The notes under the pieces are model-generated. The model was given only the letters and a program-made list of their open reading frames with translations, was not told the DNA's origin and ran no database searches. Shown here in pieces: positions 46,636 to 56,119 of a stretch of 64,000 bases of DNA. Numbering within the stretch: the stretch's first letter is position 1; every line of letters starts with the position of its first letter. The DNA is from Mesostigma viride (Eukaryota > Streptophyta > Mesostigmatophyceae > Mesostigmatales > Mesostigmataceae). Location: NCBI GenBank assembly GCA_009746045.1, contig RPFO01000485.1, forward strand, positions 1 to 64,000, read 5' to 3'. The position numbers and the translations under genes are program-made.

Positions 46636-46818
46636 CATTTATCAAGGAGACAACCAGCGCAGGCCAGAAATCGGGAGAATCCTGACCATGGTAGCTCGAG
46701 CCTGCCGTCATTATCTTGTCCGCGTTCAGTTGGCGAGTCCGGTTCATGATGATGAATATGAATGGAGATGGAAATGTACGTAGTGTAGCCTTACATGCGT
46801 TGAAATTATGGTTGGCTT
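46636..46818 (-). mobile_element. CTCCTTG retroposon copy in the foldback element
   Basis: The reverse of about 180 bp of the 22214-22425 copy, from CAAGGAGACAACCAGCGCAG to the CTTACGTGTAGAG phrase. The 5' side stops at the CCCGGTAAC arm, and no target duplication was found. Confidence 0.82.
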
Positions 46819-47282
46819 ACGTGTAGAGTAACATGAACATGCCCGGTAACCGGCAACGTACCATGAACGTGCCCGGTAACACGCCCAGTAACACGAACAT
46901 GCCCGGTAACCGGCCCGGTAACACGCACTAGCCCGGTAACATGAACATGCCCGGTAACAGGCATCGTAACATGACTCCCGGTAACACGCCCGGTAACACG
47001 AACATGCCCGGTAACCGGCCCGGTAACACGAACTGGCCCGGTAACATGAACATGCCCGGTAACAGGCATCGTAGCATGAACGTGCCCGGTAACACGCCCG
47101 GTAACACGAACGAACCCGGTAACCGGCCCGGTAACACGAACTGGCCCGGTAACATGAACGGACCCATGTTACCGCCCGGTAACATGAACGGACCCATGTT
47201 ACCGGACGGTAACATGGGTCCGTTCATGTTACCGGGCATGTTACCGGGTTCGTTCGTGTTACCGGGCGTGTTACCGCCCGGT

Positions 47283-48700
47283 CATCTCCTTTTCTAGTGC
47301 TCCTGAACAGGGTAGCCTGCATTCCACAGAACACTACAGGCTTGTTGGGCTCCTGCCACAGCTCCTTGCCCAGTGAAAACTTGCCACTGATGACAGGAAT
47401 AAACTTCTTCAGCCAGGTCGTGGGGGCTAGCAAATGCAGATCATCTCCATGCAAACTAGCATACACTGGCAGACCCTCCCATTGGGCCAGCAGCAAACAG
47501 GGATCAACTGAAGACACTCTCAAGCCACACTCACTGATCAGAGCTTCCTGCAGCGTGAGTCTCCAGATGATTGGGCTCGACCTGAGTCCTTCCAGGCCCT
47601 TCAGAATAACTAGGAATTGTTGATGCAGCTCCAGCTTAATTCCAGATGGCAGGCACCTCAACACAGTAAGGCTCATCCTGCTTCCACACCCTCCTGGCCA
47701 CTTCTGGATCAGATTTTAAAAATGCCCTCTTGAAGTCCAGCAGCACTGATGACATAGCTGCTCCCCTGTTCAGCAACCCCACGTAGAGACATAGCAAAAT
47801 TCTCCATGTGTCGTGTAGCATCCCTGGCGTGTACAGCTCCTCTCCTGGCAGACTCCCCGTGCCGTGATACTCATTCAGGACAGGCCTGACATGGGGCACT
47901 GATACCTCATCCACAACCTTCCTCTTCAGCACAAATCTCAAAGCAAGCTTCCTTGATGCTGGGGGACGTCTGTCTGTTGGTGCAGCACACTCAAACTGCA
48001 ACCACTCCTCCAATGCCTTGGAGAAGGCGAGCTTCCAAGCCTCAAACAAAGTAGGCGAGCTCATCTCTTGGACCAGCTGGTCATATGTCAAAGGAGAGTG
48101 TGCAGCAAGGCTCCTGTGAGTTATGCCAATACTGCTGGGGTGCAACACAGCTGGAATCACCAAACTGGCTGCTGGGGGCACCTCCCCTTCATCCCATTTT
48201 ACACCCTTGACCGGCTTGACCCTGCACCTGATTGGAAATGTTGTCCTGAAATTTTCTAGGGGAATCATCCCCCAGCCATCTCTTTTCAGAGCTGTAGCTC
48301 TGATAGAAATCCCAGGATTGCCCAGAAAATTCTGACCCAAAATCACAGGGCCATCATAGTCCTCTAGGACAAGGAAGGTCACATCCACACCCATGACAGG
48401 GGCAGTAACCTCTCCCAACACCCTTAGATGCGTCCTACCACTGAAATCAGACACCCAGGGGCAACTTGGTTCTCCGACCAGCAGTTCTCCTGTATGCTGA
48501 GGTCCCATGACAGAAACCTGTGCATTGGTATCTATCTCCATGGCAGCTACCTCAGGTTCATCCAACTGGACAAGCTTGGACACCTTAGGCTCCTTCTTGG
48601 CTCTTTGCAAAGCCTGTACAATATCTGATAGACGCACACCCCTAGGCCTGGTGTCGGGCCGTGCCGGAGGTGCAGCCTGTCCGCCTGCTTGCCCAACCAC
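47283..48700 (-). pseudogene. Copia-1 protease-like domain and reverse transcriptase
   Basis: From 48700 the minus strand reads a linker, then a retropepsin-like segment: AMEIDTNAQVSVMG (DTNA where DTGA or DSGA is usual) and, about 55 residues on, PVILGQNFLG (like the ILGxxFL of retropepsins). A copia-type RT follows: LRFVLKRKVV, VRPVLNEYHGTG, DTWRILLCLYVGLLNRG and SVLLDFKRAFLKSD. A frameshift near 47650 leads to GLRSSPIIWR, SVDPCLLLAQW and the catalytic SLHGDDLHLL in place of YVDD. The frame is cut at 47283 by the foldback element. Protease would process gag-pol, and RT would copy the RNA. This order differs from standard copia, where protease precedes integrase. Confidence 0.82.
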
Positions 48701-50134
48701 CGTATGTGAAGGTATACCCCAGGGGCCGGGCCAGGGTCACCCTGAGGGCTCGATACAGCTGTAGCACCCTGATCAGGAAGTTCCACGTCACCCCCGCCTT
48801 GTACACCAGCGGGCACCTGGAAGAGGTCTCCTTGATTACCTCCCCGGGGACGGATCTTTGACCAGGACAGACGGTGCACTGCTTGGGAGCCATCAATGGC
48901 CACCCAGCACTTATGGCCAGCGGCTTCTACTCGGGTCACCACCCCATCATGCCAGCTGCCACGTTTCCCTGGAAAGCTTGGTTCCTTCCACACAACAACC
49001 TGTTGTCCAACGTTAGGTTCTAGGACACTCCAGCCCTTGTCTTTCTGCCTCAGCTTGAGGAACTTGGCCTCTAGCTTCTCCTTCCATGCCTGCTCAGCAT
49101 CAGCTGGCAGCATCCTGGTATGCAGCATAAGAGGATTGATGGCAATGTCACCAAAGAACATCATTGGGAGTCCTGAGGTTCAGCCTATCCTCCACAGAAC
49201 GTAGCCATGCAGATGTCACAATGGCAGATGACGTCCTTGGAATCCTCTCCACCAGCAGCACAGTCTTGATCTCTTGGATGGCTCTCTCCACCACCCCTTG
49301 CTGGCCGTGGCTCTCCCTGGGTGTAATCAGCAACTCTGGAAACTCTGGCAGGTTCTCACAGCACTCAAACTGAATGTCACACTGCAACAACTCCAACCCA
49401 GGGTATCTGCTCCTTGTCAACTTCAGAGCAGCAATCAATGTAGGCTTCTCCATGTCAGGCAGGATCTCTAGGGTCTTGTACTTGGTATATCTATCCACTG
49501 CCACCAGCAGCTTCAAACCCCTGATTCTCTGAATATCTACCTGCACATGGCCTGGCTGCAAAATAGGAGTCCTGGCATGAGACTGCTTGGGCTTTCTAGC
49601 AACTAGCCTGCACTTGCAAGCTTGAGCAACCTGTTGGCAGATGGAGTAAAACTCACTTCCTCCCAGCCGTCTAGCAACTTGCAAAGACTGAGCTGCATGG
49701 CCAAACATGGTATGCAACCTTGAGGCAATGTCATACAAGATAGAAAATCTTTTATTGTCATTATCAGCACTCAAGGTATGTACAGATCCCTTATGTACAG
49801 GAGGCACCAGGGTCGTGCCTGTCAGACTGTCTCCAGCCCTACCCTCATCCTGACCATCCTGTGCCAGTCCTGCACGGTCAGAATGCTTCTGAGATCCACC
49901 TGGGTCCACATCACCAGGTCCTACCTCAGGCTCAGCACCGCCATGGCGGGCACGTTGGCGAGTAACCACTGCAGCTACAGCTGGCATACTCTCTGTGGTA
50001 ACCAAGCTTGCCCCATCGTGTCCAATAGGCTCTGTCACTAGAGCATGGGGCTGCCCCTCACTGCCGTCACTAGCAGCTACATTACACACCCCTGGGGGCA
50101 CCCTCCAGGGTTCAGGGATGTGTGCAGGCTCAAG
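48547..50134 (-). pseudogene. Copia-1 integrase
   Basis: After the gag stop the same frame continues through a proline-rich linker to a zinc-binding region (LHTMFGHAAQSLQVARRLGG, then CQQVAQACKC; H-H-C-C). The catalytic core has VQVDIQRIRGLKLLVAVDRY (first D), LELLQCDIQFE (second D) and QGVVERAIQEIK (E). A frameshift near 49150-49164 separates an SH3-like C-terminal part (VGQQVVVWKEPSFPGKRGSW, GHKCWVAIDGSQ). Integrase inserts the DNA copy in the host genome. The core and C-terminal parts match the copia-2 fragment at 4563-5128. Confidence 0.86.
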
Positions 50135-50174
50135 TCAATGATCAGCAGCCTTGCCCTTGCCCTTATCCTGGGAT

Positions 50175-52198
50175 TAATTAATTAATTAAACTCGTGCTCC
50201 CGTTGGGGAGTCACGGAGCACCGAAGTGCTTTTAATCCCTGTGTGTGCACTACAGGAGAAAGGGCAGAGACCCCCAGTCTCCTTCATGCCAAAGGCATGC
50301 CACAGCTGCAATCGGGCGCGGCTAGCTAAAGGACAGGCTAACGATCCGGCAAACTGTGGGTGCAATAAGACCCATGTGAGCATGTCATAGCAAGGAGCGT
50401 GGGCAAGTAATCTGAACATAGCCAGGGCGTAGCATGGCTGTACTAGAACTAGGCTAAGGCTATGGCTGGTTGTGTACCGTGCGTTGGCGGCACGTGACTA
50501 GGTTTGTTGGCACAGCTAGGCAAACATTCTAGGCATGGCTGCCTTAGCGACAGTGACTCCAATGGTTACAAGCTAGGGCTATTGCTATTCTAGCCCGCTG
50601 GGGGCGTCCACATCTTGTGGTTGATCATCAGGTCCCCGCCCCTCCAGTACACCTTGGGCTTCTGGGGGTCCTGCTTATGGCGGAGGTATTCCGGCCACAG
50701 GTCGCGTCGCTGCTGTTGCTGAGCGGGGGTTAGGTCGTCATCCAGCGTCCAGGTGAGGTCGTGCAACCGCTTGCGACGAGAGAGGAACCGCTGCTTATCC
50801 TCAGGGGAGAGGAAGGTGAGCAGGACTGGTGGGGTGGCCGCCTTGTCCCGTGAGTGGGGAAGGCGGTGGCACCCACGCAGTTCTACCTCACCTACCAGGC
50901 CCATGAGGGTAAGAAGCTGTTTCTTGATCTCGTCAGCAAGGGAGGTTGACGTCTCACCTGGCTTCTGGGGGAAGCGACGTAGCACCACTCGGCACTCGCG
51001 GCGAGCGCGATCGGTGACCTCCCGTTGCTGGGCCTGGCGGTGGTCCTCCAGCTCCTGGAGCTTCGTGGCGATGGCGTCGGTGGTGGAGGCGGTCGCTGTC
51101 CGCAGCAGGTCCGCGTAGGAGAGCGGGAGGTCACCAGCATCCTGCCGGGGTGGCTGGGAGGCAATGGTGGCCGTCTGCTCCGCTAGCTTTGGGACCTGTG
51201 TGGCCAGGGCCTCGGTGTGGGCGGTGATGGCCTCAAGCTTCTTCATGAGCACGCCGCACTTGCCTTCCACCTGGTTAAGGCGAGAGACAAGTGCAGCATG
51301 CGTTTCCGAAGCCTGCGCCGCGGTGTGTAGCGCCGTGAACTGTGGTTGTAGCTTGTGGACGACCTTGGTTTCCACGTTGGAGACCCGGGCCTCGACCGTG
51401 TTGAGCGTGGTGTTCAGCGAGGTCATCTTCTCGGCCAGCGGCCAGGTCACGTGCTCCTCCAGCACTGCGCGGATGTCATCCTTGCAGAGGGAGGAAGCCG
51501 ATGGGGCTGCCGGCTGTGCGGGGGCTGGGGCGTTGAGTGCGTTCCAAAGTTCTCTGTGGATGGCGCCGAAGCTGCGCTGGTAGTAGCTGGTCAAGATAGA
51601 CTCGCGTTGGCGGGATTCGGCACAGGTGTAGAGCCAGGACGTGTCGCGGTAGTCGATAGCCGCCCTTGTCCAGGGCACAAAGAGCTTCCGCTCCTGTGTG
51701 AGGAACTGGAGAACTTCGACGACTTCCTGCGGCGACAGCTGCTGCCACTCGAGGAGGGAGAACATTCCGTCGCCGGGCAAGAATTTGCTCCATTTGTGGC
51801 GATCGTGGCATGGTTTCTTGGGCTCAGGCGAGGCGCTTGGCGAGGGTTTGGCGGGTAAGCCTGGCGGCTGAACAATGGCGAGGGCGAGAGGGTTGGGCTG
51901 GGCGCTGGGAAGCTGTGCCAGCTCCTTTTCCAGCCCTCGTTTTGCTTTGGTAGTCGTCATAGCTGGTCACGTGCGTAACTTTGTCTATACTGCGTGGCAG
52001 CCGTAACCGTTTATACTGGCAAGTGCGTCTTAGAAAGGCGCATCGAATGCAAGTGGTCTGACCGAATTTGGGGCTCAGACGCAAAAGATCTGAACTCCGC
52101 CGTCAGCCATACCGCCGTCAGCCATTTTCGTCAGAAGCCACCACCGCCATAGCAGAGCTCGAAGATAGTAACACATACGTTAATGCATTGAGATCAGC
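50175..52198 (-). mobile_element. ORF1-only LINE (HAL1-like), complete with target duplication
   Basis: An 11-bp duplication TATCCTGGGAT (50164-50174 and 52199-52209) bounds 2024 bp that contain a 5' leader of about 240 bp, one ORF1, a 370-bp 3' UTR, a GTGCTCC...GGAGCAC hairpin and a TTAA tail. No ORF2 is present, as in the mammalian half-L1 (HAL1) elements. It sits between the gag end and pol of copia-1. Confidence 0.9.
50590..51960 (-). CDS. LINE ORF1 protein, 456 residues, intact
   Basis: An open frame from MTTTKAKRGLEKELAQLPSA. The N-terminal 60 residues are proline-rich. Residues about 75-160 form a domain with LEWQQLSPQEVVEVLQFLTQ and DYRDTSWLYTCAESRQRESI. Residues about 180-300 are heptad-rich, probably a coiled coil (LNTTLNTVEARVSNVETKVV). 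The last 130 residues are the RRM-like and basic C-terminal core: CRVVLRRFPQ, CHRLPHSRDKAATPPVLLTF, FLSRRKRL, TLDDDLTPAQQQQRRDLW and VYWRGGDLMINHKMW. It resembles L1 ORF1 in layout and would bind element RNA as a trimeric chaperone. It is the longest ORF1 in the window and may still be translatable. Confidence 0.88.
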   Translation of the reverse strand: MTTTKAKRGLEKELAQLPSAQPNPLALAIVQPPGLPAKPSPSASPEPKKPCHDRHKWSKFLPGDGMFSLLEWQQLSPQEVVEVLQFLTQERKLFVPWTRAAIDYRDTSWLYTCAESRQRESILTSYYQRSFGAIHRELWNALNAPAPAQPAAPSASSLCKDDIRAVLEEHVTWPLAEKMTSLNTTLNTVEARVSNVETKVVHKLQPQFTALHTAAQASETHAALVSRLNQVEGKCGVLMKKLEAITAHTEALATQVPKLAEQTATIASQPPRQDAGDLPLSYADLLRTATASTTDAIATKLQELEDHRQAQQREVTDRARRECRVVLRRFPQKPGETSTSLADEIKKQLLTLMGLVGEVELRGCHRLPHSRDKAATPPVLLTFLSPEDKQRFLSRRKRLHDLTWTLDDDLTPAQQQQRRDLWPEYLRHKQDPQKPKVYWRGGDLMINHKMWTPPAG

Positions 52199-53361
52199 TA
52201 TCCTGGGATGGTCCAGCCTTGTCCTTGCTGCCACCCTGAGCTGGCTTGCTCTGACCTTCCTGCCTCAGGTACGAGGGACACTCATTCCTGAAGTGACCCT
52301 TCCCTTGGCAGAAATAACATTCCACCTGACTGATGTCCCGTGAGGTCCCACTGCTGGGCCCAGCCTTGGGAGGACCACCCACCCTCTTGAAGTCAAACTG
52401 GGACTGTGGATGTCCCGACTTCGGCGGGGTCCCCCGTCCAGCCCTTCTGTCACGCCCCCTCCTGGACCTTCCTCGACCCCTTGAAGAGGTCTCAGGCCCT
52501 CTCGAGGGCGCTGGGCCCTCGTGGCCCGATCCCCTCATGGACTTAACCGCAGGTTCAGCGGCCTCCTCGTCCCCTTGACGAGGGCGCTTACCACCCACGT
52601 ACTTGCCGCTGAAACACTCATACAACTGGTCCGTCATGGCTGCCCAGCCATGGACCTGTCGCATGTGGATGGTCACATTATCCATGGTGACCGGATCCAA
52701 CTGCAGCGACTTGAGAAAGTCGCCCATGGCCATCCGATCTGCCACGAAGAATCCCTTGGCCATGGCGTCCTCCCTCAGCTTGACGAAGTCTTCAAAGGCG
52801 TGGACCACTAGCTGCCCCTTGATGGGCTTGTAGTCCAGGTATTCTTGCTTCAGGTGGGACCCATCTATGGTCCTCTTGTCACTCAGGAACACCCTGAGTC
52901 GCGTCATAAACGCCGCCCAGGTGTCCCCCGCCGCGTGTCGCTCCCGAACAAACTTAAACAGCCGCCTCGCCGACTGCCTTATGTAGGCACTGGACGCCAG
53001 GATGCGAAGCTTGTCACCGGTGTATATCTCCGTGTACAAGTTCATGTCCTCTAACATCCTCTCAGCGTCCCGGGGCTGCCAATTGTCCTTGATGGACTGA
53101 ATTAAACTGGCCTAGCACCGCGTACCCCTCAGCCACGGTCGGTCGCTTAGGTGCCGCTTGATCTGCGGCTGGCGCGTTCTGACCACCCTGCGATCCTTGG
53201 CTCTGATCATCTGGCACCGCAGCCTGGTCTCCCAGCGCCTGGCCGTCCCCGCGTCCATCGCGTCCACCGCGTCCATCGCGTCCATCTTGTCCATCCATCC
53301 CAGCGCCGCGCCGCGCAAAGCCCATAAGGCGCGCGTGTTGGTCAATAGCACCCTCACTCAT
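52199..53361 (-). pseudogene. Copia-1 gag, interrupted before its last codons
   Basis: The minus strand from 53361 starts MSEGAIDQHARLMGF and a Gly/Asp-rich stretch. A one-base shift near 53090 leads to the capsid part (MLEDMNLYTEIYTGDKLRIL, WAAFMTRLRVFLSDKRTIDG, DFLKSLQLDPVTMDN). A basic RGRGRSRRGRDRRAGRG region and the zinc knuckle CYFCQGKGHFRNEC (CX2CX4HX4C) follow. The LINE at 50175-52198 cuts the frame. The natural end continues on the far side with DKGKGKAADH and TGA at 50135-50137. Gag forms the virus-like particle and packages RNA. Confidence 0.86.
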
Positions 53362-53463
53362 GATGGCCTCTGTTCAGATCTGCTACAGCCAGCCAAGTGG
53401 CCAAGCAGCAATTAAAGCAATATAAGCTACTGAACAAGAAAGGAAAATGCCAAGTGTTACCAC

Positions 53464-53510
53464 TCAGGCAAGACCACCACGGTCACCCGCAGGCGCGTCC
53501 TGGTTCTCCT

Positions 53511-53541
<31 letters not shown>

Positions 53542-54390
53542 CACCACAATCAGCTCTGGCACCCTGCTACCCGCTGCGCCGTCGTCGACCCGCTGTCGGC
53601 CCGCGATGACAGAATCGTCACCGTTAGTATAGTAGACAGGTGACAACCCGTCGTTGGCACCCCGCGGATTGTATCTTGGCACCTCGTGGTCACCAAGCGC
53701 CTCGTCGCCTAGCCCAGCGACGCCCACTGCTCCCACCTCAAGGTCACTATCGTAACCAAGAGGGGCAAACTCTTCCCAACGCGTCACACGAACGCGAAGG
53801 GGTTGGGGCAGTTCCTGAAAAGGAACCCTTGCTCGCTCCGGAAACCTGCCGACTCGTGCCGCACGCTGTCCTCCGGTGATGGCTTCCGCTGTCGCCCCGA
53901 CCTCTGCAGGCCGCCTGTAGTGCTCCGCTCCGCGTCGTTCACGTCGAACTGGCCCCGCTGCAACACCCTCGTCGCCGATTACGCCTGCGAAAGTACGTGG
54001 TACACCCGCACCCGTTGCTGCCGGCACGAACTCGTGTCGCACTGCACCAGCCGCCTCCGCAGCCTCTCCTCGCCTAACCGCCAACTCCGCACGCACCCGC
54101 TCAGCTACTGCTGCAATCACCGTCTGGATGCCGACCAAACCGTGAAGCTCTTGCTCGAGGTCGTCGATGCTCCGGTGCTCCGGAATGACGATGGTTTGGA
54201 CGTGTCGCAGAATTCGCTCCCAATCTTCGACCTGGTCGTCGACGAATTGCACGAAGCTGCGATTAACAGGCGGACGATCTGCAAGCAATAAAGATAAATC
54301 TCGAACGACACGACGCAATTCAGGCGAAATTGAACCCCCAGCAGACTGCCGAAACCGGAAATTCTGCTGCCGTTGTTCTTCCTGCACCAT
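53464..54390 (-). CDS. Extra ORF upstream of copia-1 gag, 308 residues
   Basis: An open frame between the 5' LTR and gag. Helical, Arg/Glu-rich N-terminal half (LRRVVRDLSLLLADRPPVNR, VEDWERILRHVQTIVIPEHR), an alanine/glycine-rich middle, and an acidic end with an SDSDSDSDSDKENQ run. No match to gag, protease or env families that I recognise. Its position directly after the LTR leader suggests it is part of the element, perhaps an N-terminal gag-like or accessory protein. A stop and about 100 bp separate it from gag. No counterpart was found in copia-2, where this region is deleted. Confidence 0.6.
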
Positions 54391-54483
54391 TCACCACCGG
54401 ACGAGCTCCTCGCGTCGTCAACGCTGCACACCGCAACCAGCAACGACCCTCCTGGCCGTTCCGCTGAGACTGTTTGTAATTTG

Positions 54484-55182
54484 AGTTAACGTTCTTAGCA
54501 AACGCAATGTAAAGGATATGGTTGCAATGCAGCAATATGTGAATATGGTTGGAAACGGAGCTTTGTTAAAATTGGATAATGTTACAACGCTCACACACTT
54601 GAGGCTTGTACACGAGTTTGCCAAGTCAAGGCAACACACGTGAGGCGGGCTCGCAAGAGATGCCCAATTGGCACTGGCCTATTCTTTATATACTTGTGCA
54701 CTGTGCTTTGCTAGCCCTGAGCAGCCTAGGAGGCCTGCTCAGTAATAACACTCCCAGTACAGTATTCACAACCTGTACAGCGCCCAGATCCTATACAGTA
54801 GGTCTGCCATACAGGCACAGTGACCACAGAGTACAGTCACCACAGTGATTATTGCATCTGCACCTAGAAGTCCAGGACTAGGCCTGCGGTACCAACAGAC
54901 CACAGGTTAAGGTTCCTATTTCCTGCGTACGACGTATTAATCCAATACCGTCGTAGGTTCAGCACCTAATTCCTGTCAGCCCAGGAATTACTGTCGACCC
55001 CATATGTCGTCGGCAAATATTCACGTCCGACTTAGAAGAACAGCCGGCTCGCGCTCGCGCGCGACCGGGAAGTCGGAACGCCATAACTTTCTTGATACTT
55101 GTCGGAATGAACTCGTTCCGGTGCCGCTGGAATCGCAGAGAAATGCCGAATCAGGATCACGCCAATGCGCTTGGCGTTAACT
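54484..55182 (-). repeat. 5' LTR of copia-1
   Basis: 699 bp, same ends as 39481-40179. Followed by CTTAT (55183-55187). Confidence 0.94.
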
Positions 55183-55401
55183 CTTATAACTACAACATTA
55201 CAACTCGACAGTCTTTGTAATTCGTCATGTATCTCATTGGAATTGAAAGGTCTTTTGGTTGCTTTGATGATAAAGCATTGTCTCAAGAATCGGCTGATTG
55301 GGCCGGATTGCCTGTCGTGAAGGTGGCGGTGCCGTAAAGGACCGCACCTTTCATTCACATTTTAAGGTGGCATATCACACACATGATTACTGCTGATAGT
55401 G
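55183..55401. repeat. Repeat S, copy 2, right part (target of copia-2)
   Basis: Continues 39157-39480 and matches 37827-37866, 38031-38182 and 38530-38565. It ends in TAGTG (55397-55401), the copia-2 target duplication. Confidence 0.9.
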
Positions 55402-55902
55402 AGTTGAGATTGAGAATGATGCTTGCAAGAATGCGGCACTAGGTGCCTGGGTTTATTATCAATTTATATGGTTACAAGTCATGTGTGCAACCCCAAGATT
55501 GCGATAGGCCTTATCGTCATTGCACCAATCACATTTCATGTGCATTAGCGATTTCCAAGAGGCACACTGAACTAGCGTTACGCCAGCGTTGCACAATGCT
55601 TCTAGACGCTTCTAGAACCATTTACAAATATCCATTAGCTGGGAATATTGCCGTATTCGTCTGCCCGCTGAAGGGGTGTTTTATCTCATCAATCCTTGGC
55701 ACGACTTCAACAGCCTGACCGACAGTCAGTGCTCAACAGTCAGCGCGACCACTAGTTATAATGCATCAGCTTGGCTATACTGCCACCATGGTCATGTACA
55801 CAAGCTGTGTGCAGCAATTGTGAGTATTGTTTCACAGATTTACATTCCATTATGCATGCACCAGTTTATACACGCATTTCGGTCAAGCAACAGATTGCAA
55901 CT
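55402..55902 (-). repeat. 3' LTR of copia-2
   Basis: 501 bp, AGTTGAGATTG...GATTGCAACT on the plus strand, inverted ends AGTTG/CAACT. The next bases on the plus strand are CCAGCCCTTTCTTTTTTC, a polypurine tract when read on the minus strand. The outer half recurs at 5129-5382. Confidence 0.86.
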
Positions 55903-56119
55903 CCAGCCCTTTCTTTTTTCATGTGGCAATAGGACTGCGTACTCAAATCTGTAAGAACTACGGCCGCGCAGGCCTTGCCATCATGAACGCACCTTAGGCC
56001 CCACATGGTTTTGGAGGGTAATCCCCAGCCAAACAAATTACACCAGAGCATCGCTACCGGGAAAACCTACCAAGGTAAAACCCGAGTCAAGGGGCCATTC
56101 ACACTCCACGACATCTCAA

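Larger units (their letters stand above)
41715..47282. mobile_element. 5.6-kb foldback-like element with CCCGGTAAC arms, inside copia-1 RT
   Basis: The left end ACCGGGCGGTAACACG is repeated in reverse at the right end. Inverted identity is perfect for 43 bp and continues at over 90 percent to about 86 bp. Both arms (41715-42060 and about 46830-47282) are built of short CCCGGTAACA(C/T)G units in both orientations, as in foldback elements. The flanks CACTAGAAAAG and CTTTTCTAGTG are also inverted, so the exact edges and target duplication are uncertain. The interior holds purine-rich repeats and fragments of other elements. No transposase was found. The insertion splits the pol frame of copia-1. 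Confidence 0.75.
39481..55182 (-). mobile_element. Copia-1: full-length copia-like LTR retrotransposon with two large nested insertions
   Basis: LTRs of 699 bp (39481-40179 and 54484-55182), nearly identical, flanked by a 5-bp duplication CTTAT (39476-39480 and 55183-55187). LTR ends are AGTTAACG and CGTTAACT. Minus-strand order: 5' LTR, extra ORF, gag, integrase, protease-like, RT, RNase H, 3' LTR. A purine tract AAGAAAAGAAAGGATTGG precedes the 3' LTR. The sequence after the 5' LTR does not look like the tRNA-Met primer site. Insertions at 41715-47282 and 50175-52198 account for 7.6 kb. Without them the element would be about 8.1 kb. Several frameshifts make it inactive. Confidence 0.93.

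Noticed and set aside
46806-47297. ORFs reading MPGNMNGPMLP-like or VTGPVTGHVRVTG-like repeats
   Set aside because: They are translations of the CCCGGTAAC arm repeats of the foldback-like element.
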